A stretch of DNA of 64,000 nt from DATHBD01 sp035296325 (lineage in GTDB: Bacteria; Actinomycetota; Actinomycetes; Mycobacteriales; Micromonosporaceae), in the NCBI GenBank assembly GCA_035296325.1, contig DATHBD010000063.1, forward strand, positions 1-64,000, in the 5' to 3' direction. The notes under the pieces are model-generated. The model was not told the origin of the DNA. It did not search any database and worked only from the letters and a program-made list of their open reading frames with translations. Below, piece by piece: positions 32,446 to 41,222 of this stretch (positions are counted from its first letter, which is position 1; each line of letters starts with the position of its first letter). The translations under genes were made by a program, and so were the position numbers.

Positions 32446-32997
32446 TCAACCGAACAGCCCACGGCCGGCGTGCGGGCTGGTCTTGACCACCGGAGGCGCG
32501 TCGGCGTCGTACCACTCGGCGGCCCGGATGGCCTTCATGGCCTCCTTGCGCGCCGCCGCGTCGAGCCGATCGACGAAGAGCACGCCGTCGAGGTGATCGG
32601 TTTCGTGCTGGACGCAGCGCGCCATCAGTCCGGTGCCCACGATCTGCATCGGATCACCATAGGAGTTGAACCCCTTCGCCACGACGTGCTGGCGGCGCTT
32701 GCAGTCGAAGTACAGCCCAGGGATGGACAGGCACCCCTCGGGCCCGTCCTGGTCCTCGTCGTCCGGGAAGCTCAGGTCCGGATTCACCAGGTAGCCCAGC
32801 ACGTCGTCCACGTCGAACGTGAACACCCGCACGCCCACCCCGATCTGCGGCGCGGCCAGGCCGCTGCCCTCCCGCTCCCGCATGGTGTCGGTGAGGTCGG
32901 CGATCAGGCGGCGCAACTCCTTGTCGAAGTCGACCACGGGATCGGCGGGCGTGCGCAGCACCGGGTCTCCGAACAGGCGGATGGGCTGAATGGTCAC
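32446..32997 (-). CDS. def: peptide deformylase
   Basis: 183 residues. It removes the N-formyl group from new proteins. All three metal/active-site motifs are present: GSGLAAPQIG (about 45-54), EGCLS (about 85-89) and QHETDHLDG (about 130-138). GTG at 32997 has AAGGAG 7 nt upstream. A -10-like TAGGCT at 33045-33040 (minus) could drive def-fmt-rsmB, divergent from the ABC exporter gene. Confidence 0.96.
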   Translation of the reverse strand: MTIQPIRLFGDPVLRTPADPVVDFDKELRRLIADLTDTMREREGSGLAAPQIGVGVRVFTFDVDDVLGYLVNPDLSFPDDEDQDGPEGCLSIPGLYFDCKRRQHVVAKGFNSYGDPMQIVGTGLMARCVQHETDHLDGVLFVDRLDAAARKEAMKAIRAAEWYDADAPPVVKTSPHAGRGLFG

Positions 32998-33089
32998 CCG
33001 GGCACTCCTTACGAAACACATCGGCGCTTGCAGCCTTCAAGCCTACCCAGTCGTCGATCCGGTCTCAGTGTCGGCTCAGCAAGCCTGAA

Positions 33090-33095
33090 TAGGCT
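33090..33095 (+). promoter_or_regulatory. -10 box of a probable leaderless transcript (ABC exporter)
   Basis: TAGGCT ends 6 nt before the GTG start at 33102, and no Shine-Dalgarno is present. This spacing puts the transcription start at or next to the start codon. The same arrangement is seen before 34921 (TATCGT, 7 nt) and 35931 (TACGGT, 6 nt). Confidence 0.45.
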
Positions 33096-33101
33096 CGGTG
33101 C

Positions 33102-34892
33102 GTGCCGATCAACTCGTCGCCGCGTCGGATCGGCCTTTCCGCCCTACTGCCCTACCTCGGCGCGCACCGCCGGGCGCTGGTCGCCGTGGCGGTGCTCTCC
33201 CTCGCCGGCGCGGGCGCCACCCTGCTCCAGCCGGTCCTCACCCGCCAGGTACTCAACACCGTCGGCGCCCGGCAGCCGGCCGGGGAGACCATCGCGGCGC
33301 TGGTCGCTGTGCTGCTTTTCGCCGCCGGGCTGAGCGCGGTGCGCGACTACCTGCTGCGCCGTACCGCCGAGGGCGTGGTCCTCTCCTCCCGCCGCCGGCT
33401 CGCCGCGCACCTGCTGCGCCTGCCGATCGCCGAGTACGACCAGCGCCGCACCGGTGATCTGCTCTCCCGCGTCGGGGCGGACACCACGCTGCTGCGCGCG
33501 GTGGTCACCTCCGGGCTCTTCGAGATCGTCACGAGCGTCGTGCTCGCCACCGGCGCGACCATCGGCATGCTGATCATCGATCCGCTGCTCTTCGGCGTCA
33601 CGCTGATCGGGGTGACGATCGGCCTCGGCTTCGGGGTGCTGTTCGCCAAGCGGATCCGCCCCGCCTCGATCCAGGCCCAGGAGCGCATCGGGGAGATGAC
33701 CGCAGCCGTCGAGCGGGCCATCTCCGCCGCCCGTACCATCCGGGCGAGCCGGGCCGAGGCGCGGGAGATCGCCACCGTCCATGCCGGTGCCGACGCGGCG
33801 TACGCCGCCGGCGTGCGGATCGCCCGGCTCCAGGCGGTGATCAGCCCGATCGCGTCGGCGGCCGTGCAGGGCTCGCTGCTGCTCGTGGTGGGCATCGGCG
33901 GCGCCCGGGTGGCCAGCGGCTCGCTCACCGTCGGGGATCTGGTGGCCTTCGTGCTGTTCCTGTTCTTCCTGGTCATGCCGCTTGGGCAGGCGCTCAACGC
34001 GTACACCCAGCTGCAGGCCGGTCTGGGCGCGCTGCAGCGGATGGAGGAGGTGCTCGACCTCCCGCTCGAGGACGCCGCAGATGCGCGGGCCACCGGCACC
34101 GTCCGGGTCGCGACATCCCGCGCCCCGACGTCCCGTGTCGGCCCGACGCCGGCCGTCGAGTTCGACCGGGTCACGTTCGCCTACCCGGACGGCGACGCGG
34201 TGGTCCGGGACGTGAGCTTCACCGTGCCGTACGGCACCCGCACGGCCCTCGTCGGGCCATCCGGCGCCGGGAAGTCAACGCTGCTGGCGCTGGTGGAGCG
34301 CTTCTACGAGGTGACCGGCGGCGCGCTGCGGGTGGGTGGCGTCGATGTGCGCGAGATGCCCCGCGACGGCTTGCGGGGGCAGCTCGGGTATGTCGAGCAG
34401 GAGGCCCCGGTGCTGGCCGGCACGCTGCGCGAAAACCTGGCGCTCAACGCCCCCGACGCGACGGATGAACAGATGCTGGCCGTGCTGGAGCGGGTCAACC
34501 TGCTCGATATCGTGCACCGCGCGCCGCTGGGCCTGGGCGCACCGGTCGGTGAGGGCGGCGTCCTGCTCTCCGGCGGCGAACGGCAGCGCCTGGCCATCGC
34601 CCGGACGCTGCTGGCCGCCCCGGCGATCCTGCTGCTCGACGAGCCGACCAGCAACCTCGACGCGCGCAACGAGGCGGCCCTGCGCCAGGCGATCGACGCC
34701 GTGGCCACGGAGCGGACGATGATCATCGTGGCGCACCGGCTCTCCACCGTGGTGGACGCCGACCAGATCGTGGTCCTCGACGCGGGGCACGGCGGCGGCG
34801 GTCGGGTGGTGGCGATCGGTCGGCACGACGAACTGACCGAGACCAGCCCGCTCTACCGGGAACTGGCGACCAACCAGCTCCTCGTGTCCTAG
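33102..34892 (+). CDS. ABC exporter half-transporter (fused permease and ATPase)
   Basis: 596 residues. Six hydrophobic segments lie in residues about 15-300 (for example ALVAVAVLSLAGAGATL, IAALVAVLLFAAGLS, VVLATGATIGMLII, LLFGVTLIGVTIGLGFGVLF, GSLLLVVGIGG, LVAFVLFLFFLVMPL). The ATPase (about 345-590) has Walker A GPSGAGKSTL, signature LSGGERQRLAIAR, Walker B ILLLDEPTSNLD and the H-loop VAHRL. It probably homodimerises to export a drug, lipid or peptide; the substrate is unknown. It stands alone, divergent from def, with a leaderless-type start. Confidence 0.92.
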   Translation: MPINSSPRRIGLSALLPYLGAHRRALVAVAVLSLAGAGATLLQPVLTRQVLNTVGARQPAGETIAALVAVLLFAAGLSAVRDYLLRRTAEGVVLSSRRRLAAHLLRLPIAEYDQRRTGDLLSRVGADTTLLRAVVTSGLFEIVTSVVLATGATIGMLIIDPLLFGVTLIGVTIGLGFGVLFAKRIRPASIQAQERIGEMTAAVERAISAARTIRASRAEAREIATVHAGADAAYAAGVRIARLQAVISPIASAAVQGSLLLVVGIGGARVASGSLTVGDLVAFVLFLFFLVMPLGQALNAYTQLQAGLGALQRMEEVLDLPLEDAADARATGTVRVATSRAPTSRVGPTPAVEFDRVTFAYPDGDAVVRDVSFTVPYGTRTALVGPSGAGKSTLLALVERFYEVTGGALRVGGVDVREMPRDGLRGQLGYVEQEAPVLAGTLRENLALNAPDATDEQMLAVLERVNLLDIVHRAPLGLGAPVGEGGVLLSGGERQRLAIARTLLAAPAILLLDEPTSNLDARNEAALRQAIDAVATERTMIIVAHRLSTVVDADQIVVLDAGHGGGGRVVAIGRHDELTETSPLYRELATNQLLVS

Positions 34893-34920
34893 CCCGGCCG
34901 GGCTGACTATCGTGACCTGA

Positions 34921-35838
34921 GTGACGGGGCTGGATTTCTTCGACGATTTCGCGATCGACCGGGTCGCCGTCGGCGAGGTGACGCTGCGGGTACGCCATGC
35001 CGGCAACGGCCCGCCCGTGCTGCTGCTACACGGTCATCCCCGGACCCACGCCACGTGGCACCGGGTCGCCCCGCTGCTCGCCGACACGCACACGGTCGTC
35101 TGCCCGGACCTTCGCGGGTACGGCGAGTCGTCCAAGCCGGCCACGACGCCGGACCATTCGCCGTACGCCAAGCGGGCCATGGCCGCCGACTGCCTCGCGT
35201 TGATGCGGCACCTCGGTCACGAACGCTTCGCCGTGGTCGGCCACGACCGCGGTGGGTACGTCGCGCTGCGCACCGCGCTGGATCACCCAGCAGCCGTGAC
35301 CCACCTGGCGGTGCTCGACGACGTCCCGATCGGCGCGGCGCTGGAGCGCTGTGACGCGCGCTTCGCGGCCCGGTGGTGGCACTGGTTCTTTCTGGGCCAG
35401 ACGGACAGTCCGGCGGAGCGGGTGATCTGCGCCGATCCCGACGCGTGGTACGGCGGGAGCCCGGCCCGGATGGGGGAACGCGCGTACGCCGACTACCGGC
35501 GCGCCATCGGCGATCCGGCGACGGTGCACGCGATGTGCGAGGACTACCGCGCCGGGCTGGGCGTGGACCGTGCCCACGATGACGCCGACCGGGCGGCCGG
35601 ACGGCGGGTGCGGTGCCCGCTGCTGGTGTTGTGGGCCACCGGGGACGACCTCGGCGACCTGTACGGCGACGTGCTGGAGGTGTGGCGCCCGTGGGCCGAC
35701 GACCTGCACGGCGCGCCGTTCCACAGTGGACATCACATGGCCGAGGAGGCGCCCGGGCCCCTCGCCACCCGGTTGCTGGCGTTTCTGGCCGGCCAGCCGT
35801 CGGGGTCCACCACGACGGGCCGTCCGAATCGGACGTGA
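34921..35838 (+). CDS. alpha/beta hydrolase of the haloacetate dehalogenase / epoxide hydrolase type
   Basis: 305 residues. PVLLLHGHPRTHATWHRVAP and CPDLRGYGESS are typical of the subgroup. The nucleophile elbow is VVGHDRGGYVAL, with Asp rather than Ser (about residue 107). WWHWFFLGQ (His-Trp) matches the halide-binding pair of fluoroacetate dehalogenases, and FHSGHHMAEE supplies the catalytic His. A hydrolytic dehalogenase acting on small haloacids is plausible, but substrate range in this group is broad. GTG at 34921 with TATCGT 7 nt upstream and no ribosome site. Confidence 0.82.
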   Translation: MTGLDFFDDFAIDRVAVGEVTLRVRHAGNGPPVLLLHGHPRTHATWHRVAPLLADTHTVVCPDLRGYGESSKPATTPDHSPYAKRAMAADCLALMRHLGHERFAVVGHDRGGYVALRTALDHPAAVTHLAVLDDVPIGAALERCDARFAARWWHWFFLGQTDSPAERVICADPDAWYGGSPARMGERAYADYRRAIGDPATVHAMCEDYRAGLGVDRAHDDADRAAGRRVRCPLLVLWATGDDLGDLYGDVLEVWRPWADDLHGAPFHSGHHMAEEAPGPLATRLLAFLAGQPSGSTTTGRPNRT

Positions 35839-35930
35839 TCCGACTCGAGGCTGTTGTCGTCCATCGCACAGGGTGAATCGATCCGAATATGTGCGAGCCG
35901 GTAAGCGATCACGCCCGGTACGGTCCCGGA

Positions 35931-36278
35931 ATGACGCCTCTCCTCCACATCACCGAACGGACGACCTGGACGACCGCCCTGCGGACCGGCTGGTACCGCA
36001 CCTCGACCCGGGGCCTCACGCTTGACCAGCAGGGCTTCATCCATTGTTCCCTGCCTCACCAGCTACGTAGCGTCGCCGAGTACGTCTACGGCGACGCCGG
36101 GGACCTGGTGGTTCTGGTGATCGACGGCGAGCGCCTCAGCGCACCGGTGGTGTACGAAGCGCCGGAGCCCGGTGCCGAGAAGTACCCGCACATCTACGGG
36201 GCGGTGCCGACCAGCGCAGTGAGCGAAGTTGTCCCGGTCGAGTACGACAGCGCGGGGCGCATGCTCCTACCCTGGTAG
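35931..36278 (+). CDS. DUF952 family protein
   Basis: 115 residues. It starts TPLLHITERTTWTTALRTGWY and contains GFIHCSLPHQLRSVAEYVYG and EPGAEKYPHIYGAVPTSAV, the pattern of the DUF952 family (small ADP-ribosyltransferase-like fold, function unknown). ATG at 35931 is 6 nt after TACGGT (35919-35924), indicating a leaderless transcript. An in-frame upstream ATG at 35889 is possible but less likely. Confidence 0.82.
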   Translation: MTPLLHITERTTWTTALRTGWYRTSTRGLTLDQQGFIHCSLPHQLRSVAEYVYGDAGDLVVLVIDGERLSAPVVYEAPEPGAEKYPHIYGAVPTSAVSEVVPVEYDSAGRMLLPW

Positions 36279-36282
36279 GAGG

Positions 36283-36453
36283 CTACCGGTCGCGCTGGGC
36301 CTCCAACCATTCCTGGTTGTCGCGGAGGATCCAGGCGTAGCTGTACAGCGCGAAGGAGATGAGAAACCAGGCGAAGGCGAACGCCGCACCGAGCGCGGAG
36401 TACTTCGCGTCCACTCGGACGCATGACAGGCCCACCACCACGGCCACGACCAT
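36283..36453 (-). CDS. small membrane protein downstream of priA
   Basis: 56 residues from ATG at 36453, 17 nt after the priA stop. The first 9 residues are hydrophobic (MVVAVVVGL). After a short polar stretch comes a clear membrane segment (about 20-44, LGAAFAFAWFLISFALYSYAWIL), then a charged tail RDNQEWLEAQRDR. Codon third positions are strongly G/C and the aromatic-rich helix is not what a random frame gives. I do not recognise the family. The stop is 4 nt past the convergent DUF952 stop. Confidence 0.6.
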   Translation of the reverse strand: MVVAVVVGLSCVRVDAKYSALGAAFAFAWFLISFALYSYAWILRDNQEWLEAQRDR

Positions 36454-36470
36454 CGTGCGGTGGCGGCGGA

Positions 36471-38525
36471 CTACAGCAACTCGAGCGGGTCGATCTGGAC
36501 CCGCACCGGGTCCGGCGCCTTGCGGGCGCTGCGCACGCCCAGCGCGGCCTTCAACGCCGCGGCCAGGCCCGCGCCACTGCTCCGCGACGTGCGGATCAGC
36601 ATCCGTTCCTGACCCTCCGCCGCCGGCACCGGACCGAGCACCTCGGCGCCGTCCGGGAGCTGCGCCGCGCCGAGGAGGTCGGCCACGGCATCCGGTACGC
36701 CGGTCAGCGACGCCACCCGGGCCGCCGGGGGGAACCTCAGCTCACGCCGCTCGGCCAGCTCCCGGGCGGCGAGCCAGCCCGGGTCGAACCGCACCAGTGC
36801 CTGCACCGTGGGCACCGCCGCGTCGGCGACAACGACCACGCGCCCGCCCTGTGCGGCCGGCCGGGCCAGCGCGGCGGCCGCGAACCAGCGCCGCAGCGTC
36901 TCCTCCCCCGCCCGCAGGTCCGCGCGGGTGAGCAGCGCCCAGGTGTCGAGCAGCAGCACGGCACCGTACCCACCGACCGCGACCGGCTCGGCGCCCGGCG
37001 TGGCCACCACGAGCGTCGGCTCGGCGGGAACCTCGGCGAGCACGCCGTCGCGGCCCGAGGTCCGCACCGACGTGCCGGCGAACGCCCGGGCCAGTTCCTC
37101 GGCGGTACGCCGGGCGCCGGTCACCGCGGCGCGCAGCCGTCGCCCGCCGCAGTGCGGGCAGGTGTACGCCGCGGCCGGCCGGCCGCACCACCGGCACGCC
37201 GGCGACGCGGAAGCGCTGGGCAGCGCGAGCGGACCGGCGCAGGACGGGCAGCGGGCCGGCGTGTGGCACTCCGCGCACGCCACCGACGGCAGGTACCCCC
37301 GCCGGGGCACCTGGATGAGCACCGGCGCGCCGGCACCCAGCGCGTCCCGGGCGGCCTGCCAGGCGACACTGGGCAGCCGCGCCGAGGCCGCGGCCGGGTC
37401 CCGGGCCAACTGCACGTCGTCGCCCACCGGCAGCACCTGCGGCGCACGGCGGCGCACCGCGTCGCGGTCGGCCACGAGATCCTTCGCCCACCCGGCCTCC
37501 ACCAACTGCTGCGCCTCCGCGCTGCGGGTGAAGCCGCCGAGCAACGCGGCGCAGCCGGTGAGCTCGGCCCGGGTGAGCAGCACCTGGCGGGCGTGCGGGT
37601 AGGGCGCGCGGGGCTCGGCGTGCAGGTCGTCGCCGTCGTCCCAGAGGCACACCAGGCCCAGATCGGTGACGGGTGCGAACGCCGCCGCACGGGTACCCAC
37701 GACAATGCGGACGTCGCCGCGGCTGGCACGCAGAAAGCGCCGGTACCGCTCCGACGGACCGATCGCGGCGGACAGGGCGACGTGGCCCGCCGGGCTGCCG
37801 TGTGCGGCGTTCAGCGCCGCGTCCAGCCGGTCCAGATCGCGCTGGTCCGCCACGACGAGGAGCGCACCGCGACCGGCCCCCGCCACGGCGAGCGCGGCCT
37901 CCGCGAGGCGGGCCGGCCAGTCCTCGCCGGGCAGCGCCGTCCAGACCGCCCGCGGCGCCCGACCGTCGGCGAGCGCGCGCAGGTAGGCGGCGCCGGCGGG
38001 GTAGCTGCCCCAGCCGTGGCCAGCAGACTGTCCCGGCACCGCCTCGGCGCCCCCGGTTGCCGCCTCGGCGCTGGCGGCCGCACCCGGCCCGGCGGCCGCC
38101 TCGGCGCGGGCGTGCCGTGGCGGTACGGCGAGCCGCAGGACATCGGCGAGGGTGCCGGCATACCGGTCGGCAACTGCCCGGGCGAGTTGCGCGATCTCCG
38201 GGCGCAGCACCGGCTCCGCGGAGACGACCCGATCGAGGTAGGACAACCGGCCGCCGTGCTCCGAGGCGTCCGCCCGGGACAGCACGTACCCGTCGACGAG
38301 CTGGCCGGCGAAGCGCACCCGCACCCGGCAACCCGGCACGGCCAGCCCGGCCATCGACGCCGGTACCAGATAGTCGAACGGCCGGTCGAGGTGCGCCAGC
38401 GGCAGGTCGACGCAGATTCGCGCGACCGGCTGCTCGGCGGCCGGCTCCTGGACCCGACGCGTGCCGGGCCCGGCCCTGGCACGCTGCCGCGCGGCCGTGC
38501 GACCCGGTGCCGGACCATCGGTCAC
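36471..38525 (-). CDS. priA: primosomal protein N' (PriA), actinobacterial type without helicase motifs
   Basis: 684 residues. The 3' DNA-binding domain (about 35-135, VARICVDLPLAHLDRPFDYLVP) and the zinc-binding cysteines of replication-restart PriA are clear: CAECHTPARCPSCAGPL, then CRWCGRPAAAYTCPHCGG. The helicase core is degenerate: no GxGKT Walker A is found, and the DEEH position reads LWDDGDDLH. This is the known actinobacterial variant, probably a structural replication-restart factor rather than a translocase. N-terminal 30 residues are Arg/Pro-rich; the ATG at 38525 may not be the true start. Confidence 0.9.
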   Translation of the reverse strand: MTDGPAPGRTAARQRARAGPGTRRVQEPAAEQPVARICVDLPLAHLDRPFDYLVPASMAGLAVPGCRVRVRFAGQLVDGYVLSRADASEHGGRLSYLDRVVSAEPVLRPEIAQLARAVADRYAGTLADVLRLAVPPRHARAEAAAGPGAAASAEAATGGAEAVPGQSAGHGWGSYPAGAAYLRALADGRAPRAVWTALPGEDWPARLAEAALAVAGAGRGALLVVADQRDLDRLDAALNAAHGSPAGHVALSAAIGPSERYRRFLRASRGDVRIVVGTRAAAFAPVTDLGLVCLWDDGDDLHAEPRAPYPHARQVLLTRAELTGCAALLGGFTRSAEAQQLVEAGWAKDLVADRDAVRRRAPQVLPVGDDVQLARDPAAASARLPSVAWQAARDALGAGAPVLIQVPRRGYLPSVACAECHTPARCPSCAGPLALPSASASPACRWCGRPAAAYTCPHCGGRRLRAAVTGARRTAEELARAFAGTSVRTSGRDGVLAEVPAEPTLVVATPGAEPVAVGGYGAVLLLDTWALLTRADLRAGEETLRRWFAAAALARPAAQGGRVVVVADAAVPTVQALVRFDPGWLAARELAERRELRFPPAARVASLTGVPDAVADLLGAAQLPDGAEVLGPVPAAEGQERMLIRTSRSSGAGLAAALKAALGVRSARKAPDPVRVQIDPLELL

Positions 38526-38580
38526 GTCCGGGTGCTCGGATGACCCGGTGGCGGCTATGCCGGCCCCAGCGCAACCAGAA

Positions 38581-38636
38581 GCGTGATCCTGGAAGATCGC
38601 ACACCGGGAACGGTGCCCGTGCTTCCAGGATCACGC
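38581..38636 (-). terminator. 15-bp perfect inverted repeat downstream of metK
   Basis: GCGTGATCCTGGAAG (38581-38595) is the exact reverse complement of CTTCCAGGATCACGC (38622-38636). The 26-nt centre contains a second small hairpin (CACCG-GGAA-CGGTG). On the metK strand the stem is followed by TTCTGGTTG, so it can act as metK's terminator. The length and perfection exceed a normal terminator, suggesting an intergenic repeat element. Confidence 0.6.
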
Positions 38637-38673
38637 TGCGGGACGCGGACGACCACGGCTGGACCGGGGACGG

Positions 38674-39861
38674 TTAGGCGGTGGCCGCGGACTTGAGCTC
38701 GTCGACCCGATCGGTGCGCTCCCAGGTGAAGCCCTCCCGGCCGAAGTGCCCGTACGCGGCGGTGCGCTGATAGACCGGCTTGAGCAGGTCCAGGTCACGG
38801 ATGATGGCGGCCGGGCGCAGGTCGAAGACCTCGCTGATCACCTTCTCGATCCGCTCGACCGGCACGTTCTCGGTGCCGAAGGTCTCGACGAACAGGCTCA
38901 CCGGGTGTGCCTTGCCGATCGCGTACGCCACCTGCACCTCGCACCGCTCGGCGAGCCCGGCGGCGACCACGTTCTTGGCCACCCAGCGCATCGCGTACGC
39001 CGCGGAGCGGTCCACCTTCGACGGGTCCTTGCCGGAGAAGGCACCGCCGCCGTGACGGGCGTACCCACCGTAGGTGTCGACGATGATCTTCCGCCCGGTG
39101 AGCCCGGCGTCGCCCATCGGGCCGCCGATCTCGAAGCGGCCGGTCGGGTTGACCAGGAGGCGGTACCCCTCGACGTCGATGCCCAGATTCGCCAGCTCGG
39201 GCTCGATGACGTGCTCGCGCACATCCGGGGTGAGCAGCGACTCCAGCGAGATGTCCGGCGCGTGCTGGCTGGAGACCACGACGGTGTGCAGCCGGACCGG
39301 CTTGTGCCCCTCGTACTCGATGGTGACCTGGGTCTTGCCGTCCGGGCGCAGGTAGGGCACGGTCCCGTCCTTTCGGACCGCGGAGAGCCGTCGGGCCAGC
39401 CGGTGCGCGAGCGCGATCGGCAGCGGCATCAGCTCGGGTGTCTCGGTGCACGCGAAGCCGAACATCATGCCCTGGTCGCCGGCGCCCTGAAGGTCGAGCG
39501 CGTCGTCGGCCTCGCCGGTGCGCTCCTCGATCGCCCGGTCGACGCCCTGGGCGATGTCCGGGGACTGCGCACCGATGGAGACGTTGACGCCGCACGATGC
39601 GCCGTCGAAGCCCTTCTTCGACGAGTCGTAGCCGATGCGCAGGATGGTGTCCCGCACGATGGCGGGGATGTCGGCATAGCCGTTGGTCGTCACCTCACCG
39701 GCGACGTGGACCTGGCCGGTCGTGATCAGGGTCTCCACGGCGACTCGGCTGGCAGGATCCACCCGCAGCAGGGCATCCAGGACACCATCGCTGATCTGGT
39801 CAGCGATCTTGTCTGGGTGGCCTTCAGTGACCGACTCGGACGTGAACAGGCGGCGCGCCAA
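38674..39861 (-). CDS. metK: S-adenosylmethionine synthetase
   Basis: 395 residues. It makes SAM from methionine and ATP. Signatures: SVTEGHPDKIADQISD (N-terminal), GAGDQGMMFG (about 125-134), GGGAFSGKDPSKVDRSAAY (about 270-288), with the catalytic Lys/His/Asp residues in these loops. TTG start at 39861 with AGGGAG 6 nt upstream, which makes the unusual start convincing. No SAM riboswitch is visible in the 84 nt before it. Confidence 0.96.
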   Translation of the reverse strand: MARRLFTSESVTEGHPDKIADQISDGVLDALLRVDPASRVAVETLITTGQVHVAGEVTTNGYADIPAIVRDTILRIGYDSSKKGFDGASCGVNVSIGAQSPDIAQGVDRAIEERTGEADDALDLQGAGDQGMMFGFACTETPELMPLPIALAHRLARRLSAVRKDGTVPYLRPDGKTQVTIEYEGHKPVRLHTVVVSSQHAPDISLESLLTPDVREHVIEPELANLGIDVEGYRLLVNPTGRFEIGGPMGDAGLTGRKIIVDTYGGYARHGGGAFSGKDPSKVDRSAAYAMRWVAKNVVAAGLAERCEVQVAYAIGKAHPVSLFVETFGTENVPVERIEKVISEVFDLRPAAIIRDLDLLKPVYQRTAAYGHFGREGFTWERTDRVDELKSAATA

Positions 39862-39945
39862 CGGGTGCTCCCTAGGGGTGGGACGACTGTTTCGGGCGAG
39901 TGTACGGCCCGGCCGTCACGCTGTGCAGAGCCCCCCGGTCGCAGT

Positions 39946-41211
39946 TCAACGGCCGGGCGACGCCGAAGGATACCCCCGGGTCAGGTGAAACATCTCCAGG
40001 ACGAGATCCCACACGGCGTCGGCGAGGTCCTCCTTGCTCCGATCGTCCAGGATCACCTGACCTCCGGCCGCGGTGAGGACGACCGCGGCGTTGCGGTCGG
40101 AGCCGAACGTCCTGTCGGCGCCGACTTCGTTGACCACGATCAGATCCGCCCGTTTGCGGAGCAGCTTCTGACGGCCGGCCGCCAGGGCCACCTCGGTCGC
40201 CGCGGTCTCCGCCGCGAACGCGACGAGCACCTGCCCGGCGGCCTTGGCCGCGCCGAGCTCCGCGGCGATGTCCGGATTGGCGACCAACTGCAGGGTGGGC
40301 GCCTCGCCGTCAACCTTCTTGATCTTCTGGTCCTCGTAGCGTGCCGGTCGGAAATCGGCCGGGGCGGCGGCCATCACCACGGCATCGGCGCCCTTCGCGG
40401 CGGCGAGCGTGGCCACCCGCAGTTCCTCGGTGGTGCCGACGGGAACGAGGTCGACGCCGGCCGGCTCGGGCAGGACCACGTTCGCGGCAATCAGCGTCAC
40501 CCGAGCGCCCCGGGCCACAGCGGTCCGGGCAAAGGCATACCCCTGCTTGCCGGAGGACCGGTTGCCGAGGAACCGCACCGGGTCGATCGGCTCCCGGGTG
40601 CCGCCGGCGGTGACCACCACGTGCCGCCCGGCGAGATCCGCCGGCCGGTCGGCTCGGGCCAACGCCCGGAGCGCCGCGGCGAAGATCTCCGCCGGGTCCG
40701 GTAGCCGACCCCGGCCGGTGTCGGCGCCGGTGAGCCGACCGACCGCGGGGTCGAGGACCAGGGCACCGCGCTCGCGGAGGGTCGCCACATTGGCGCGGGT
40801 GGCCGGGTGCTCCCACATCTCGGTGTGCATTGCCGGCGCGTAGAGCACCGGGCACCCGGCGGTGAGGAGGGTACTGGTGAGCAGGTCGTCGGCCAGCCCG
40901 TGGGCCGCCCGGGCGAGCAGGTCGGCGGTGGCCGGAGCGACCACCACCAGATCGGCCCGGCGGCCGATCTGGACGTGCGGCACATGCTGGGCGTCGTCCC
41001 ACACGTCGGTGGCGACCCGTTCGCCGGACAGCGCCTCCCAGGTCGCGGCGCCCACGAACCGCAGCGCGGCGTCGGTCGGCACGACCCGGACCGAGTGGCC
41101 GCTCTCGGTGAACAGCCGCAGCAGCTCACAGGCCTTGTACGCGGCGATGCCGCCGCCCACGCCGAGCACCACCCGGGACGCCGGTCCCGGCGTGCTCCCG
41201 TGTGGTGCCAT
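39946..41211 (-). CDS. coaBC: bifunctional phosphopantothenoylcysteine decarboxylase / synthetase
   Basis: 421 residues. The CoaC half (about 12-185) has GVGGGIAAYKACELLR (FMN site), HVPHVQIGRRADLVVVAPATAD (catalytic His) and YAPAMHTEMWEHP (PAMH where many have PAMN). The CoaB half (about 190-415) has VVTAGGTREPIDPVRFLGNRSSGKQG and FAAETAATE. Two steps of coenzyme A synthesis. GTG or ATG near 41211, 11 nt after rpoZ; part of mihF-gmk-rpoZ-coaBC. Confidence 0.95.
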   Translation of the reverse strand: MAPHGSTPGPASRVVLGVGGGIAAYKACELLRLFTESGHSVRVVPTDAALRFVGAATWEALSGERVATDVWDDAQHVPHVQIGRRADLVVVAPATADLLARAAHGLADDLLTSTLLTAGCPVLYAPAMHTEMWEHPATRANVATLRERGALVLDPAVGRLTGADTGRGRLPDPAEIFAAALRALARADRPADLAGRHVVVTAGGTREPIDPVRFLGNRSSGKQGYAFARTAVARGARVTLIAANVVLPEPAGVDLVPVGTTEELRVATLAAAKGADAVVMAAAPADFRPARYEDQKIKKVDGEAPTLQLVANPDIAAELGAAKAAGQVLVAFAAETAATEVALAAGRQKLLRKRADLIVVNEVGADRTFGSDRNAAVVLTAAGGQVILDDRSKEDLADAVWDLVLEMFHLTRGYPSASPGR

Positions 41212-41222
41212 GGCGGGCGAAA

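Noticed and set aside
36423..38543. 706-codon plus-strand frame opposite priA
   Set aside because: Antisense shadow of priA, low-complexity product.
39862..39945. SAM riboswitch before metK
   Set aside because: Only 84 nt are available and none of the conserved SAM-I/II/IV cores are visible.
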